A DNA stretch of 64,000 bases from Bacteroidales bacterium (GTDB taxonomy: Bacteria; Bacteroidota; Bacteroidia; Bacteroidales; BM520): NCBI GenBank assembly GCA_031276035.1, contig JAISNV010000043.1, positions 1-64,000 of the forward strand. The letters are read 5' to 3'. Positions 8,869-16,320 of the stretch are shown here, one piece after another; within the stretch, counting starts at the first letter, position 1, and each line of letters starts with the position of its first letter. A model generated the notes under the pieces. It worked only from the letters and a program-made list of their open reading frames with translations, made no database searches and was not told where the DNA came from. Made by a program: the position numbers and the translations under genes.

Positions 8869-8981
8869 TTTATTTTTCCCGATCTTGTTAAAATAGAAAA
8901 TAAAATTCCGGCACCAATACAAATAATTACTAATACCGGACTCCATACAACATCAATAACTTCCGAAATAATTTTCTCTAT
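8865..8981 (-). pseudogene. Possible 5' relic of an amino-acid:cation symporter gene
   Basis: A 38-codon open stretch reads IEKIISEVIDVVWSPVLVII and continues CIGAGILFSILTRSGKIK before a TGA that overlaps the next gene's ATG. The pattern (helix, VW-S/G-P, hydrophobic helix with GAG, then S-I-x-TR) resembles the N-terminus of alanine/glycine:cation symporters (AGCS). The first codon is ATA where ATG would be expected, and the frame ends just where that family continues for ~400 residues. It sits right after a TAAATTTGC promoter box at 9002-9010. A relic is my inference; an ATA-started membrane leader peptide is the alternative. Confidence 0.35.
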
Positions 8982-9001
8982 ACAAGTTATAAATGGCAGG
9001 T

Positions 9002-9010
9002 GCAAATTTA
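9002..9010 (-). promoter_or_regulatory. Probable -7 box of the two-TM protein and GNAT genes
   Basis: The minus strand reads TAAATTTGC (TAnnTTTGC). It is 133 bases before the chosen ATG at 8868, giving a leader of ~125 bases that contains the transporter-like relic. Confidence 0.45.
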
Positions 9011-9264
9011 ATATAATAAATGGAATGACGGAAGTAATTTGAAAAATCTATTCGAAACAAGGTTAAAGGAATATTTCTAAATTATTGAGATAAGAAAACT
9101 GAAGATAATGATAAGGAAATACGGGAAAATATCGGGTGAAATGAAAAATACATTTCACTCGAAATGTTGATATTTGAACGGGTTAATTCGGATGCGAAAC
9201 ACTGATTAATGTAACTAAAATATGATTTTTTTCTAATATTTATATTATTATTCAAAAAATGTTG

Positions 9265-9272
9265 TACTTTTG
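9265..9272 (+). promoter_or_regulatory. Probable -7 box of the coiled-coil lipoprotein
   Basis: TACTTTTG fits TAnnTTTG and lies 73 bases before the ATG at 9345. A good -33 TTTG is not seen at the right distance. Confidence 0.45.
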
Positions 9273-9344
9273 ACATTGATTTTAATATATCGAAAATGAA
9301 AATTTAAAAACAACCAAAATATAAACAATTTAAATTACATCACT

Positions 9345-10208
9345 ATGAAAAAAACTTTGTTATTTATTTTATCAATTATTGTTCTTCTTGGTACCACATC
9401 TTGTACTAAACAAAAGAAACAAATCGAAGCATTACAAAATCGTACAGACAGTTTACAAACTGTTGTAAATGCTAAAAATCAACAAATCAATGACCAACAA
9501 CAAGATATTAATGAATATATCGGATTGATTATTGAAATTCAGAAAACCATTGAATCCATTAAGGAAAAAAGCGGACAGTTGACTGCTCAAACTATGGAAC
9601 AAAAAGGCGCTACTACTGAAGCTCAAAAAGAACAACTTAAAAAGGATATTAGCGATCTATACGAGATGGTTGAAAACAGTAGAAAACAGGTTAATTCTCT
9701 ACAAGGTCAATTAAGCAAATCTAAAAAGGAAATTCAAAATCTTACTGCTTTAGTTTCTAATTTAGAAGAACAGCTTAATGCAAGAGACAAAGAAATTGCC
9801 GAATTACGCGCATTGGTTGAAAAACAAATCGGCCAAATCAATATTCTTGAAAAAACCGTTACTGAAAAAGACGTACAAATTCAAACCCTTGAAGGTCAGG
9901 TTAACGACCATACTATAACTTTAAATACAGCTTGGTATATTATCAGTAACAAAAAAGACCTCAGAGAAAAAGGAATTGTTGACAACAAAGGCAGAGTTAT
10001 TAAAGAAACCAATTCAAACTTTACTGCAATTGATGTTAGAACAACTACTGAGATTCCGGTTAACTCGAAAAGAATTACTATTTTAAGTGCTCATCCGGCT
10101 TCGTCTTACGAACTTGTATCAAAAGACAAAGTTGTAGAAAAGATAATAATTACTAATCCGGCTGCATTCTGGAGTGTTGAGAAGCGTTTGGTAATTCAAA
10201 TCAAATAA
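9345..10208 (+). CDS. Coiled-coil lipoprotein, Cbp1-like adhesin family
   Basis: This 287-residue protein begins with a lipoprotein signal (MKKTLLFILSIIVLLGTTSC, lipobox LGTTSC with Cys20). Residues ~25-195 form a long coiled coil (repeated patterns such as IEALQNRTDSLQTVV and LNARDKEIAELRALV). The C-terminal ~90 residues form a small domain with NTAWYIISNKKDLREKGIV and the ending AAFWSVEKRLVIQIK. This layout resembles the Bacteroides protein family annotated as Cbp1 collagen-binding adhesins. Family membership is from memory, and collagen binding is not shown by the sequence. It would be anchored in a membrane leaflet with the coiled coil as a stalk. It has its own promoter box and a strong terminator right behind it. 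Confidence 0.75.
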   Translation: MKKTLLFILSIIVLLGTTSCTKQKKQIEALQNRTDSLQTVVNAKNQQINDQQQDINEYIGLIIEIQKTIESIKEKSGQLTAQTMEQKGATTEAQKEQLKKDISDLYEMVENSRKQVNSLQGQLSKSKKEIQNLTALVSNLEEQLNARDKEIAELRALVEKQIGQINILEKTVTEKDVQIQTLEGQVNDHTITLNTAWYIISNKKDLREKGIVDNKGRVIKETNSNFTAIDVRTTTEIPVNSKRITILSAHPASSYELVSKDKVVEKIIITNPAAFWSVEKRLVIQIK

Positions 10209-10233
10209 GAAACATTTTTCTTCAGCAAATAAT

Positions 10234-10262
10234 AAAAAAGAGTCACAAGTGGCTCTTTTTTA
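10234..10262 (+). terminator. Intrinsic terminator after the coiled-coil lipoprotein
   Basis: The arms GAGTCAC and GTGGCTC pair (one G-U) around AA, with A-rich 5' flank pairing into the U-tract TTTTTTA. It lies 26 bases after the stop and separates the lipoprotein from tatA. It also shows that an upstream in-frame ATG at 10249 is not the tatA start. Confidence 0.85.
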
Positions 10263-10329
10263 TTATTCGGATATTAAGTTGATATTTAAAAGTGTTTATG
10301 GTAGTATCATAAAACCACAAGTAAAAATT

Positions 10330-10599
10330 ATGACAAACAATATTATTCTCGGAGTTCTCGGCGCACAGGAAATAATTTTTATAGCTCTTATTATATTGAT
10401 TTTTTTCGGAGGAAAGAAAATACCGGAACTTATGAGGGGGTTAGGAAAAGGTGTACGGGAATATAATAAAACTGTCAATAATATTAAGGATCAATTTAAT
10501 GATATTAATAATGATGTTGTTTCATCGGGGACGAAAACAAAAGAGAATAATCCCGACGAAAAAACCGAAAAAGATGATACCGGGGACATAAAATCATGA
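10330..10599 (+). CDS. tatA: Sec-independent protein translocase TatA/E
   Basis: This 89-residue protein has the TatA build: a short N-terminal TM helix (AQEIIFIALIILIFFGGKK), the hinge FFGGKKIPELMRGLGKGVREY and an amphipathic helix, then a charged tail. TatA oligomers form the translocation pore for folded proteins with twin-arginine signals. I chose ATG 10330 because the upstream in-frame ATG at 10249 lies inside the terminator hairpin and adds a poorly conserved leader. Its last four bases (ATGA) overlap the tatC start, so the two are coupled. No tatB is present, which is typical of Bacteroidota. Confidence 0.93.
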   Translation: MTNNIILGVLGAQEIIFIALIILIFFGGKKIPELMRGLGKGVREYNKTVNNIKDQFNDINNDVVSSGTKTKENNPDEKTEKDDTGDIKS

Positions 10600-11411
10600 A
10601 AGAGCTCAGTATATGGCAACATATTGAAGATTTGCGCTGGACAATAGTTCGTTCTGTAATTGTAGTTCTGGTTTTTACAATTGTTGCTTTTATTTTTAAG
10701 GATTTTGTTTTCAATTCGATAATTCTTGCTCCCTGCAGTAACGATTTTGTTTCCTATAAAATAATAAACAAAATATTACATGCTTTTTCACCGCAGATTA
10801 ATATAATGGCTGAAAATATTAGCTTAATCAATATTAATCTTGCCGCACAACTATTCATACATCTTTCAATTTCATTTTATTTAGGATTAATAGCAGCGGT
10901 ACCTTATATAATTATTGAAATATGGCTTTATGTTTCGCCGGCCTTATATTCAAACGAGAGAAAGCCTGCAGTTACAGGAATAATTTTTTTTGTACTCTTA
11001 TTCTTCTTGGGTATATTTATAGCTTTCTATATAATTTTTCCAATAACTCTCAGCTTCTTAAGTTCCTATCAAGTAAGTGAGTCGGTTCCTAATCAAATCT
11101 CTCTCAATTCCTATATTTCAACATTTCTTTCATTAATATTTATGATAGGATTAGTTTTTGAAATGCCTGTTGTTGCTTATTTCTTCGCAAAAATCGGAGT
11201 GTTGAAATCGGCTTTTCTAAAAAAATACAGAAAAGTAGCAATAGTAATAATCCTAATCCTTGCCGCTATAATTACTCCTACTACAGACATTTTTACCATG
11301 CTTTTAGTTGCCGTTCCTTTGCAGTTATTGTTCGAATGTAGTGTTTTGGTAGTGAAGAAAGTTGAAAAAGGAAAGGAAAGAAAGGAAAAAGAGGAAAGTG
11401 CAAAAACTTGA
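10596..11411 (+). CDS. tatC: Sec-independent protein translocase TatC
   Basis: This 271-residue, six-helix inner-membrane protein is the twin-arginine receptor. The cytoplasmic N-terminus has the signature SIWQHIEDLRWTIVRS (the H-x-x-E-L/D-R motif). Later conserved features include FYLGLIAAVPYIIIEIWLYVSPALYSNERK and FEMPVVAYFFAKIGV. It ends in a highly charged tail (KKVEKGKERKEKEESAKT) that is cytoplasmic. A substrate candidate, the GH109 protein with an SRREFLK signal, is encoded at 29725-31212. Confidence 0.95.
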   Translation: MKELSIWQHIEDLRWTIVRSVIVVLVFTIVAFIFKDFVFNSIILAPCSNDFVSYKIINKILHAFSPQINIMAENISLININLAAQLFIHLSISFYLGLIAAVPYIIIEIWLYVSPALYSNERKPAVTGIIFFVLLFFLGIFIAFYIIFPITLSFLSSYQVSESVPNQISLNSYISTFLSLIFMIGLVFEMPVVAYFFAKIGVLKSAFLKKYRKVAIVIILILAAIITPTTDIFTMLLVAVPLQLLFECSVLVVKKVEKGKERKEKEESAKT

Positions 11412-11431
11412 AACACAAAAAATAAAAAAAG

Positions 11432-11492
11432 CACACCAAGGGAAAGGGGGTGTTGAGCGTGTTAAATATTTAATTTAACTTTCCCTCGGTGT
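11432..11492. terminator. Long inverted repeat between convergent tatC and acyl-CoA synthetase genes
   Basis: ACACCAAGGGAAAG (11433-11446) pairs with CTTTCCCTCGGTGT (11479-11492) with one mismatch around a 32-base loop. It sits between converging genes and could act as a bidirectional terminator. The long loop and lack of an immediate U-tract make this less certain. Confidence 0.45.
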
Positions 11493-11507
11493 AACTTAGA
11501 ACTTTAT

Positions 11508-13277
11508 CTATAAGCAATAAAGCTTATCAATATTCTCTTTATATCTATCAATAACTACATATCGCCTGATATTCAATGGTGACAGAATATTATTATCTAT
11601 CGTCCATTCATCTGCAATCAATTCAAATTTTTTGATCTGTTCTTCTTCTTTGAAATAAGAATTATATTTATCGATAGTTTTTGCATATCTTTTTAATACT
11701 TTGGGATTGTTAACAATATCTTCTATTGTTGAGTATTCTATACTATGTTTTTCGCACCAAGATTTAAGAAAAGAAAAATCGGGATTAATTATCGCAACTG
11801 GATATTCCCGATTTTCCCCAACAACAACTATATGTTTTATAAACCTTGATTCGGTAAATTTTAATTCGATAGGCGCCGGATTTATTGTTACTCCCAAAGA
11901 TGTTGTAAAGAGATTTGCCAAACGACCACGAATAATCACCTGACCTTTATCGGTAATCTCTGCTAAATCACCTGTTTTAAACCATCCGTCCGCATCAATA
12001 ACCTTCTTTGTTAACTCTTCGTTTTTGTAATAGCCCAACATTACATTATGTCCCCGGCAGAGTAATTCACCGTTTTCAGCAATTTTAATTTCAACTCCGT
12101 TCAACGGTAGTCCGACTGTTCCGGCTTCTCTTCCGTCTTTTGCCCTATTACTTACTGCAATTACAGGAGAAGTTTCGGTAAGTCCATAACCTTCGAAAAC
12201 AGGTATGCCGATAGCGGAGAAAAAAGAAGCAAGTTGTTCTCTGATACTAGCACCACCCGAAACTAAAATATCGAAATTAGTTCCGCCGACCAACTTTCTA
12301 AGTCTGGAATATACAATCCTATCGGCAATTTTATATTGAAGGTTATAAATTCTCGATCGCTTACTATCCTCTATTTCATAATTATTTGCCAGATTAATTG
12401 CCCATGAATAATTTATCTTTCTTATTCCTTTCAAATTATTACCCCAGTCCAGAATCCTATTATATGCCTCTTCAATAACTCTGGGCACCAATGACATCAT
12501 CGAAGGTTTAATCCATCTCATCTCTCCGAACAAATGATCTGCATTTCGAACATAATAAACAGACATTCCCAAGTATTGATATAAAAAGACCAAAACTCTT
12601 TCATAAGCATGACTTAAAGGGAGATAGCTTAAAGCAATGTTTGATTTAGGATCAGGGATATGTTTTAAGTTAGCAACCTGATTTAAAATATTTGCATGTG
12701 AAAGCATAACACCTTTTGGAAAACCTGTTGTTCCCGAAGTATAAATGATTGTAGCACAATCTCCCGATTTAATATTGGTTCGTCTGTTTGCAAGTTCAAT
12801 CGGATTCTGAAATGTTTCTCCGAAATCCACAAGTTGTTCAAAAGTAGGATATGTACCGTACTGACCTATAGTATAAACCAAATCCACGAAAGGAACATCG
12901 CAAAGTATATTTTCGGTTTTGTTAATTATACTCTCAACCTCAACAACAATTAATTTGGTATCGCTATGATTTAATATATAATGGTAATCCTTTTCGGAAA
13001 TAGCCGGAAAGATAGGAACCGTAATGGCTCCTACCTGCATAATGGCCATATCCAACATATTCCATTCCGGTCTGTTATAACTCACTATAGCAATTTTTTC
13101 ACCGGGTTTTATTCCGAGTTTAATAAAAGCATAGCTAAGGTTATTTACAATTTCAACATAATCTCGAATACTGTATTTCACCCACTCATTATCTTTTTTC
13201 CCGGCAAGCGCAACTTTTTGATTCGGAAAAAGTTCGATGTAACGGGCAAGCAGATCAAATAACCTTGTTTCTTTCAT
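11508..13277 (-). CDS. AMP-dependent acyl-CoA synthetase-like protein
   Basis: This 589-residue protein belongs to the long-chain fatty acid-CoA ligase family (ANL superfamily). It has the phosphate loop YTSGTTGFPKGVMLSH near residue 178, GYGLTETSPVI near residue 365 and DGWFKTGDL near residue 430. After that the motifs drift: GRLANLFTTSLGVTINPAPIE replaces the usual GR-I/K-K/D-I/L-F/I-x-TS-G-G, and the C-terminal ILSPLNIRRYVV stands where relatives have LSPTLKLKRK, so the expected A10 lysine appears as Asn. Adenylation or thioester formation may be altered. It is the last gene after fabH-fabF-fabZ on the same strand, so it may handle acyl chains of that cluster. Confidence 0.85.
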   Translation of the reverse strand: MKETRLFDLLARYIELFPNQKVALAGKKDNEWVKYSIRDYVEIVNNLSYAFIKLGIKPGEKIAIVSYNRPEWNMLDMAIMQVGAITVPIFPAISEKDYHYILNHSDTKLIVVEVESIINKTENILCDVPFVDLVYTIGQYGTYPTFEQLVDFGETFQNPIELANRRTNIKSGDCATIIYTSGTTGFPKGVMLSHANILNQVANLKHIPDPKSNIALSYLPLSHAYERVLVFLYQYLGMSVYYVRNADHLFGEMRWIKPSMMSLVPRVIEEAYNRILDWGNNLKGIRKINYSWAINLANNYEIEDSKRSRIYNLQYKIADRIVYSRLRKLVGGTNFDILVSGGASIREQLASFFSAIGIPVFEGYGLTETSPVIAVSNRAKDGREAGTVGLPLNGVEIKIAENGELLCRGHNVMLGYYKNEELTKKVIDADGWFKTGDLAEITDKGQVIIRGRLANLFTTSLGVTINPAPIELKFTESRFIKHIVVVGENREYPVAIINPDFSFLKSWCEKHSIEYSTIEDIVNNPKVLKRYAKTIDKYNSYFKEEEQIKKFELIADEWTIDNNILSPLNIRRYVVIDRYKENIDKLYCL

Positions 13278-13307
13278 ATTCTTGTTGTGATTATTTTTTC
13301 TTTTTTA

Positions 13308-13742
13308 CTATTTCTGAATCGGTAATTTATCATTATCAATAAGAGCAAAAGACAGATTTCCTTTAACACATAGTTCGCCTTCTACCCTTGCTTCGGCTTC
13401 AACGAAGAAAATAAGCGCTCTTTGGTCGGTTATTCTTGCGGTAATCACAACATTATCGCCCGGTTTTACCTGTCTTTTGAAACGCACTTTATCAATTCCT
13501 GCATAAAAAGGAGTACGGCCAATAAGATGATCACCGATGAGTAAGCAGCAAGATTGTGCCATTATTTCACACAAAATTACACCGGGAACAACCGGATTGC
13601 CCGGAAAATGTCCTTTTAAGAAAAACTCTTCGCCGGTAACATAATAATTTGCAGTAGCAATTCCATTTTCAATAACAACGTTATCAACCAACAACATAGG
13701 TTCTCTATGTGGGATGTAGGTTTTAATTTCTTCTCTATCCAT
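13308..13742 (-). CDS. fabZ: 3-hydroxyacyl-ACP dehydratase FabZ
   Basis: This 144-residue hot-dog-fold enzyme dehydrates 3-hydroxyacyl-ACP in fatty acid elongation. The catalytic pair is visible: His in LKGHFPGNPVVPGV and Glu in GVILCEIMAQ. YIPHREPMLLVD at the start is the family's usual opening. In many Bacteroidota the main FabZ is fused to LpxC; this is a separate, single-domain copy. Its ATG overlaps the fabF stop by one base, so the two are coupled. Confidence 0.93.
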   Translation of the reverse strand: MDREEIKTYIPHREPMLLVDNVVIENGIATANYYVTGEEFFLKGHFPGNPVVPGVILCEIMAQSCCLLIGDHLIGRTPFYAGIDKVRFKRQVKPGDNVVITARITDQRALIFFVEAEARVEGELCVKGNLSFALIDNDKLPIQK

Positions 13743-14989
13743 TATTTATTTTTTAATTTTCTAACTGTTAAACTTGCATTATGTCCGCCAAATCCGAGAG
13801 AATTTGAAAGACCAATTGTAACATCAGCCTCTACGGCTTTTCCTGGAACATAATTAAGATCGCATTCCGGGTCAGCCTCTTTCAAGCCGATAGTCGGAGG
13901 AACAATTCCGTTTTCCAATGTTAATACGGTTGCTATTAATTCCACAGCACCGGCAGCGCCGAGCATATGACCTATCATTGATTTATTTGACGAAATCAAA
14001 GCATTGTATGCTTGCTTCTCACCTATCGCAATTTTAATAGCAAGAGTTTCAGATTTGTCATTTAACGGAGTACTTGTTCCGTGAGCATTAATATAAAGTA
14101 AATCCTTATCATTGAAACCTGCTTCATCGAGAGCCATTTTCATTGCACGAGCAGCTCCGCTTCCATCCGGTCTTGGGGCTGTAAGATGGTGAGCATCGCA
14201 AGTATGACCGTAACCTGTAATTTCGCCATAAATTTTAGCATTTCTTTTAACAGCGTGTTCGTATTCTTCAAGAATAACGACACCTGCGCCTTCGCCAAGA
14301 ACAAAACCGCTTCTGCGTTTATCAAAAGGCATAGAAGCACTTTTGGGATCTTCATTTTTTGTCAGAGCTTTACTATTAGCAAATCCGCCTATCGTAATCG
14401 GTTCAATAGCCGCTTCGGTACCTCCTGCAATAATTGCATCGGCAAAACCGTATTGAATAGCGCGATAAGCCTCGCCTATAGCATTTGTTCCTGTAGCACA
14501 GGCTGTAACAACCGGCAAACATGGACCTTGAGCATTGAATGCAATTGCCACATTACCGCCTGCCATATTTGATATCATCATAGGTACAAAAAGCGGGGAA
14601 ACCCATTGTACACCCTCTTTCATCATTTTTTCTGTTTCATTTACGAAAGTTTTAATACCGCCAACTCCCGAACCAATGTAAACACCTAATCTTTCGGGTT
14701 CTATCTCGAGTTTACTGTCGTCCATAGCCTGTTTTGCCGCAGCAAGAGCGTATTGAGCAAACAAATCGGTACGTCTTACCGTTGAACTATCAATTCCGAA
14801 ATCGGCAGGATTAAAATTTTTGACTTCGGCAGCAATTTTAACCGGTAAATCTTCAGAAGGTATAGACTTAATAAAATCAATACCGCAAACACCGTTTTTC
14901 AGGTTATTCCAAAAAGTTTCAACATCGTTACCAATAGGCGAAACAACGCCCATACCTGTAATTACAACTCTTTTCATATTATTACTCAT
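13742..14989 (-). CDS. fabF: Beta-ketoacyl-ACP synthase II
   Basis: This 415-residue thiolase-fold enzyme condenses malonyl-ACP with acyl-ACP. The Cys-His-His triad is visible: TACATGTNAIG near residue 165, NAHGTSTPLND near residue 305 and SNKSMIGHMLGAAGA near residue 340. The end NSLGFGGHNASLTVRK is typical. The N-terminus MKRVVITGMGVVSPIG is preceded by MSNN; the internal Met could also serve as a start. It lies between fabH (90 bases upstream) and fabZ (one-base overlap). No acyl carrier protein gene lies beside it, which is unusual for a primary fabF. Confidence 0.95.
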   Translation of the reverse strand: MSNNMKRVVITGMGVVSPIGNDVETFWNNLKNGVCGIDFIKSIPSEDLPVKIAAEVKNFNPADFGIDSSTVRRTDLFAQYALAAAKQAMDDSKLEIEPERLGVYIGSGVGGIKTFVNETEKMMKEGVQWVSPLFVPMMISNMAGGNVAIAFNAQGPCLPVVTACATGTNAIGEAYRAIQYGFADAIIAGGTEAAIEPITIGGFANSKALTKNEDPKSASMPFDKRRSGFVLGEGAGVVILEEYEHAVKRNAKIYGEITGYGHTCDAHHLTAPRPDGSGAARAMKMALDEAGFNDKDLLYINAHGTSTPLNDKSETLAIKIAIGEKQAYNALISSNKSMIGHMLGAAGAVELIATVLTLENGIVPPTIGLKEADPECDLNYVPGKAVEADVTIGLSNSLGFGGHNASLTVRKLKNK

Positions 14990-15079
14990 TATTTTTTAAA
15001 TTCATAAATTTATTACTATATCAATGGCAGCTAATTTCGAAGTCAAAACAGTACTTCCGAAATTCCGCTACCTCTTTCT

Positions 15080-16030
15080 TTACCACTTAATAACACAGGC
15101 TCCGGTTGTGAACCCTGCGCCAAAGGCGCTGAAAACCAGAGTTTCACCTTCGTGTAATTTACCCGACCTTTTCATTTCATCTAAAAGTAAAGGTATTGTT
15201 GCAGAAGATGTGTTCCCGTAATGTTCAATATTATGCGGGAATTTTTCTTCCGGTTGATTAAGTTTTATTCTGATAGTATCTATTATTCTGATATTTGCTT
15301 GATGAAGAATGAACTTATCTATATCATCAGCAGTCAGATTTGCCTTTTTAAGTACGGCTTTAATATCTGAAACCGAAGAGGAGATAGCAAGTTTGTAAAC
15401 ATCACGACCATTCATTACCAGCGGAGCGTCACCTTCGGACTTCTGATTGAAAGGGGTTGGCTCTAAAGCTCTTTGATAATATAACGGTTCAACCTTACAA
15501 GTAGTTGTAAGATGAGTTGCCTTAAGATTATCACCACGGCTTACAACAACAGCAGCGGCAGCATCGGCAAACAAAATACATGTATCACGTTCATTCCAAT
15601 TGGTATAGCGGGAAGGTTCTTCGGCACAGATTATCAGAATATTGTTAACATTCTCTTTTGCACAAAAATAAGATTCCGCAATATCCAACGCATAAATAAA
15701 TCCCGTACAGGCAGCATTAATATCAATTGTAGGACAACTCGCTCCTATTTCGCCTTGCAGAATACAACTTAGACCCGGAGTTACATAATTATTTGCCACA
15801 TTAGAACAAATAATAAAATCCAAATCCGCAACTGTAATGCCCGCATCTTCAATTGCTCTATTTGATGCAATAGTTGATAATTCCGTAAGATCTTCCGTTG
15901 AAAGCAGGCGTCTTTCTTTGATACCGGTGCGTGATTGTATCCATTCGTCGCTTGTGTCCAAGAACTTAGTGAGCATATCATTAGTAACGACTAATTTAGG
16001 TACCGCACTGCCTGTTCCGATGATTTTCAT
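15080..16030 (-). CDS. fabH: Beta-ketoacyl-ACP synthase III
   Basis: This 316-residue enzyme starts fatty acid synthesis by condensing an acyl-CoA with malonyl-ACP. Catalytic residues are visible: Cys in NAACTGFIYALD near residue 110, His in FILHQANIRII near residue 240 and Asn in EHYGNTSSATIP near residue 270. The start MKIIGTGSAVPKLVVTND is canonical. It is the first gene of the cluster. A near-consensus box TTTCTTTGC at 16083-16091 (minus strand) could be the -7 element. Confidence 0.93.
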   Translation of the reverse strand: MKIIGTGSAVPKLVVTNDMLTKFLDTSDEWIQSRTGIKERRLLSTEDLTELSTIASNRAIEDAGITVADLDFIICSNVANNYVTPGLSCILQGEIGASCPTIDINAACTGFIYALDIAESYFCAKENVNNILIICAEEPSRYTNWNERDTCILFADAAAAVVVSRGDNLKATHLTTTCKVEPLYYQRALEPTPFNQKSEGDAPLVMNGRDVYKLAISSSVSDIKAVLKKANLTADDIDKFILHQANIRIIDTIRIKLNQPEEKFPHNIEHYGNTSSATIPLLLDEMKRSGKLHEGETLVFSAFGAGFTTGACVIKW

Positions 16031-16155
16031 AGTTATTATTTTTTATTATTATTAAAATCAAGAATTTTGTCTTAAAACTTTTGCAAAGAAAAAATAAAAG
16101 AATCAACTAAAAAAAAAAATGTGGTTTCTAATGATAAAAATAGGTAAAACTTCAA

Positions 16156-16246
16156 TTTGTGGGACAAAAATTGGTTTTTTGGGGCGAAATGATAATTTTA
16201 TTCGAGGTGAAATTGATAATAAATAGTTATTTGTGGCGAAATTATA
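16156..16246. repeat. Degenerate short repeats upstream of fabH
   Basis: Four loosely similar G-rich units recur about every 25 bases: TTTGTGGGACAAAAATTGG, GGGGCGAAATGATAATT, GAGGTGAAATTGATAAT and TGTGGCGAAATTATA. They lie between the DPP7 terminator and the fabH promoter region. I cannot tell whether they are operators or chance. Confidence 0.3.
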
Positions 16247-16254
16247 TAAAAATT

Positions 16255-16302
16255 CCGATTCAGGATTTATTACTCTTTACTAAACAATAAATCCTGAACC
16301 GG
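16255..16302 (-). terminator. Terminator of the DPP7 gene
   Basis: Arms at 16255-16271 and 16286-16302 pair over 17 bases with one mismatch (core TTCAGGATTTATT / AATAAATCCTGAA) around a 14-base loop. On the minus strand the hairpin follows the DPP7 stop by 18 bases and is followed by a T-rich stretch. Confidence 0.75.
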
Positions 16303-16320
16303 AAAGTTAGAACCCAAATA

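Larger units (their letters stand above)
8982..9344. other. Intergenic region between divergent genes
   Basis: This AT-rich gap holds two divergent -7 boxes (9002-9010 minus, 9265-9272 plus) and a small hairpin: CGGGTGAAATG (9133-9143) and CATTTCACTCG (9151-9161), 11 pairs with one mismatch and a 7-base loop. The hairpin has no U-tract. I see no convincing gene. Confidence 0.5.

Noticed and set aside
9082..9276. 64-codon minus-strand frame before the coiled-coil lipoprotein
   Set aside because: Polar, low-complexity product in AT-rich sequence, overlapping a promoter box for the plus strand.
10249..10329. Longer tatA start
   Set aside because: The extension begins inside the terminator hairpin and is not TatA-like.
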